From Dromiciops gliroides (taxonomy: Eukaryota; Chordata; Mammalia; Microbiotheria; Microbiotheriidae): a stretch of 64,000 nt of DNA. Each line of letters opens with the position of its first letter. Positions within the stretch are counted from its first letter, which is position 1. The stretch is taken from NCBI RefSeq assembly GCF_019393635.1, contig NC_057864.1, positions 87,620,382-87,684,381 of the forward strand. The letters are read 5' to 3'. The notes beneath the pieces were generated by a model. That model saw only the letters and a list, made by a program, of their open reading frames with translations. It had not been told where the DNA came from and did no database searches. Made by a program: the position numbers and the translations under genes. This document shows, piece after piece, positions 63,181 through 64,000 of the stretch.

Positions 63181-63494
63181 GCAACAAACATGTGAGGATA
63201 TTCAACTTATAAAAATGCCAAACAACAAAAACGGAAAAATTATCCAAATATCAAGAGTTCTTTAAGTAATAAAACTATTTTCTCTTATTTATAGGTTATC
63301 ATTTAAGAAACAGAAATTGACGTTAATCAATTAGTCAAAAATGTACAGAATGGGGATGACTAAAAGGTACAAAAGACTTAAGAAATTAAACCTTTAAAGG
63401 GAATTTGAGACAGAAGAAAGGAGAAAAGGCAAATTAGAAAATAAGACACATATATGCATACACACATATTTGTATTTATGCATATTTGTACATA

Positions 63495-63865
63495 TGTATT
63501 GGAATGATTAGAATGACTCCACCTGCTGAAGACTTACTAAAGGAAAGCTCTGCCATGAGGAGAAGGTGCCTGAGGGCAAGACGTGGTTTTTCTTTGGTGA
63601 CAGGAAGTGATGTTTGTTTGTGGGAGGAAGAGGGGGCGAGGCTAGTGCTCTCGCTCTCTTTCATGAGGACTCTGGTGGAGAGTGGGGCAAAAGATGTGCT
63701 CTCACTTTAAGAGATAAATGAAGCTAGGCCTTCCTCTCTCTCTTCACCAAAGTCTTATTCTCCTTAATAAATGCTTAAAAGTCTAACTCTTGCTAAAGTT
63801 TATAATTTATTGGAGACCACTCATTAGATATTTTAGACAGACTAGCTAGAATTTTAGCCCTTATA
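63495..63865 (+). mobile_element. Probable endogenous retroviral LTR
   Basis: It starts TGTATTGGAATGATTAGAAT. CCACCTGCTGAAGACTTACT and a GC-richer middle (GAGGGGGCGAGGC) follow, then a CT-rich run, AATAAA (63766-63771), and GACCACTCATTAGATATTTT with GACTAGCTAGAATTTTAGCC near the end. I recall this type of end from marsupial beta-like retroviral LTRs. Ends are approximate and no internal region is attached. Confidence 0.6.
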
Positions 63866-64000
63866 GTATATGGTTTAAACCATAAACTTATATAACTCTA
63901 CACACACATTACATATAAGTATATATACATATATGTGCATGTATGTTCATGTATCCCAAATACATATACGATACATAGAAAATAAAACTACAAATTCCCC

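Noticed and set aside
38575..64000. RGS21 or another RGS paralogue downstream
   Set aside because: No RGS-box words (FW.ACE, SYTRFL or similar) were seen on either strand after 34049. In human the next RGS gene is much farther away.

Overview
The window comes from a marsupial nuclear genome, most likely an Australian marsupial. Three things support this. There are many tRNA-derived SINEs whose head carries a GGGGCAGCTAGGTGGC-type motif and whose 3' part ends ...CCCCAATTGCCTCACTAAAA, which I recall as the WSINE1 type. There are also SINEs with RTE/BovB-like tails. Old MIR/THER and L2 relics accompany an L1, a half-L1-like element and endogenous retroviral LTRs. The base composition is AT-rich, the genes are intron-split, and there is no bacterial or viral coding architecture. 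Family names come from recognition, not from a database search.

Only one real gene is visible: a complete RGS18 orthologue (regulator of G-protein signalling 18) on the + strand. Its five coding exons are 17062-17180, 17750-17851, 19052-19113, 29605-29771 and 33792-34049. Every intron has GT-AG borders and the exon phases join exactly. They give 708 nt, a 235-residue protein, which is the length I recall for human RGS18. The RGS fold and the serines at positions equivalent to human 14-3-3 sites (S49, S216/S218) are kept. A likely 3' UTR runs to an AATAAA at 35324, with an AU-rich nonamer inside it.

Region by region: 1-17 kb is upstream intergenic sequence with an RTE-like LINE tail (1.6-2.3 kb), SINEs, MIR relics and a cluster of microsatellites at 13.0-14.3 kb that includes (GGAA)18, about 3 kb upstream of the start codon. 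17-35 kb is RGS18; its 10.5-kb third intron and 4-kb fourth intron are loaded with SINEs, MIR, an ancient dispersed repeat and AT/TG tracts, including a SINE cluster at 31.0-31.9 kb. 35.7-38.6 kb is a minus-strand half-L1-like element with a decayed ORF1 and no ORF2. 38.7-44.4 kb has MIR, a probable LTR with internal imperfect repeats, a young SINE with a 15-bp target duplication, and a well-bounded solo LTR with a 4-bp duplication at 43792-44433. 44.4-64 kb is gene-free: L2 and MIR relics, an L1 3' end (about 53.9-54.8 kb), a 200-bp polypurine tract at 59.55 kb, and two more LTR candidates at 62.7-63.9 kb.

I found no undescribed system. The points most worth a second look are the ORF1-only L1 derivative, the LTRs with repeated or palindromic U3-like motifs, the GGAA microsatellite upstream of a megakaryocyte gene, and a diverged long repeat family present at several sites. 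Borders of old repeats are approximate.
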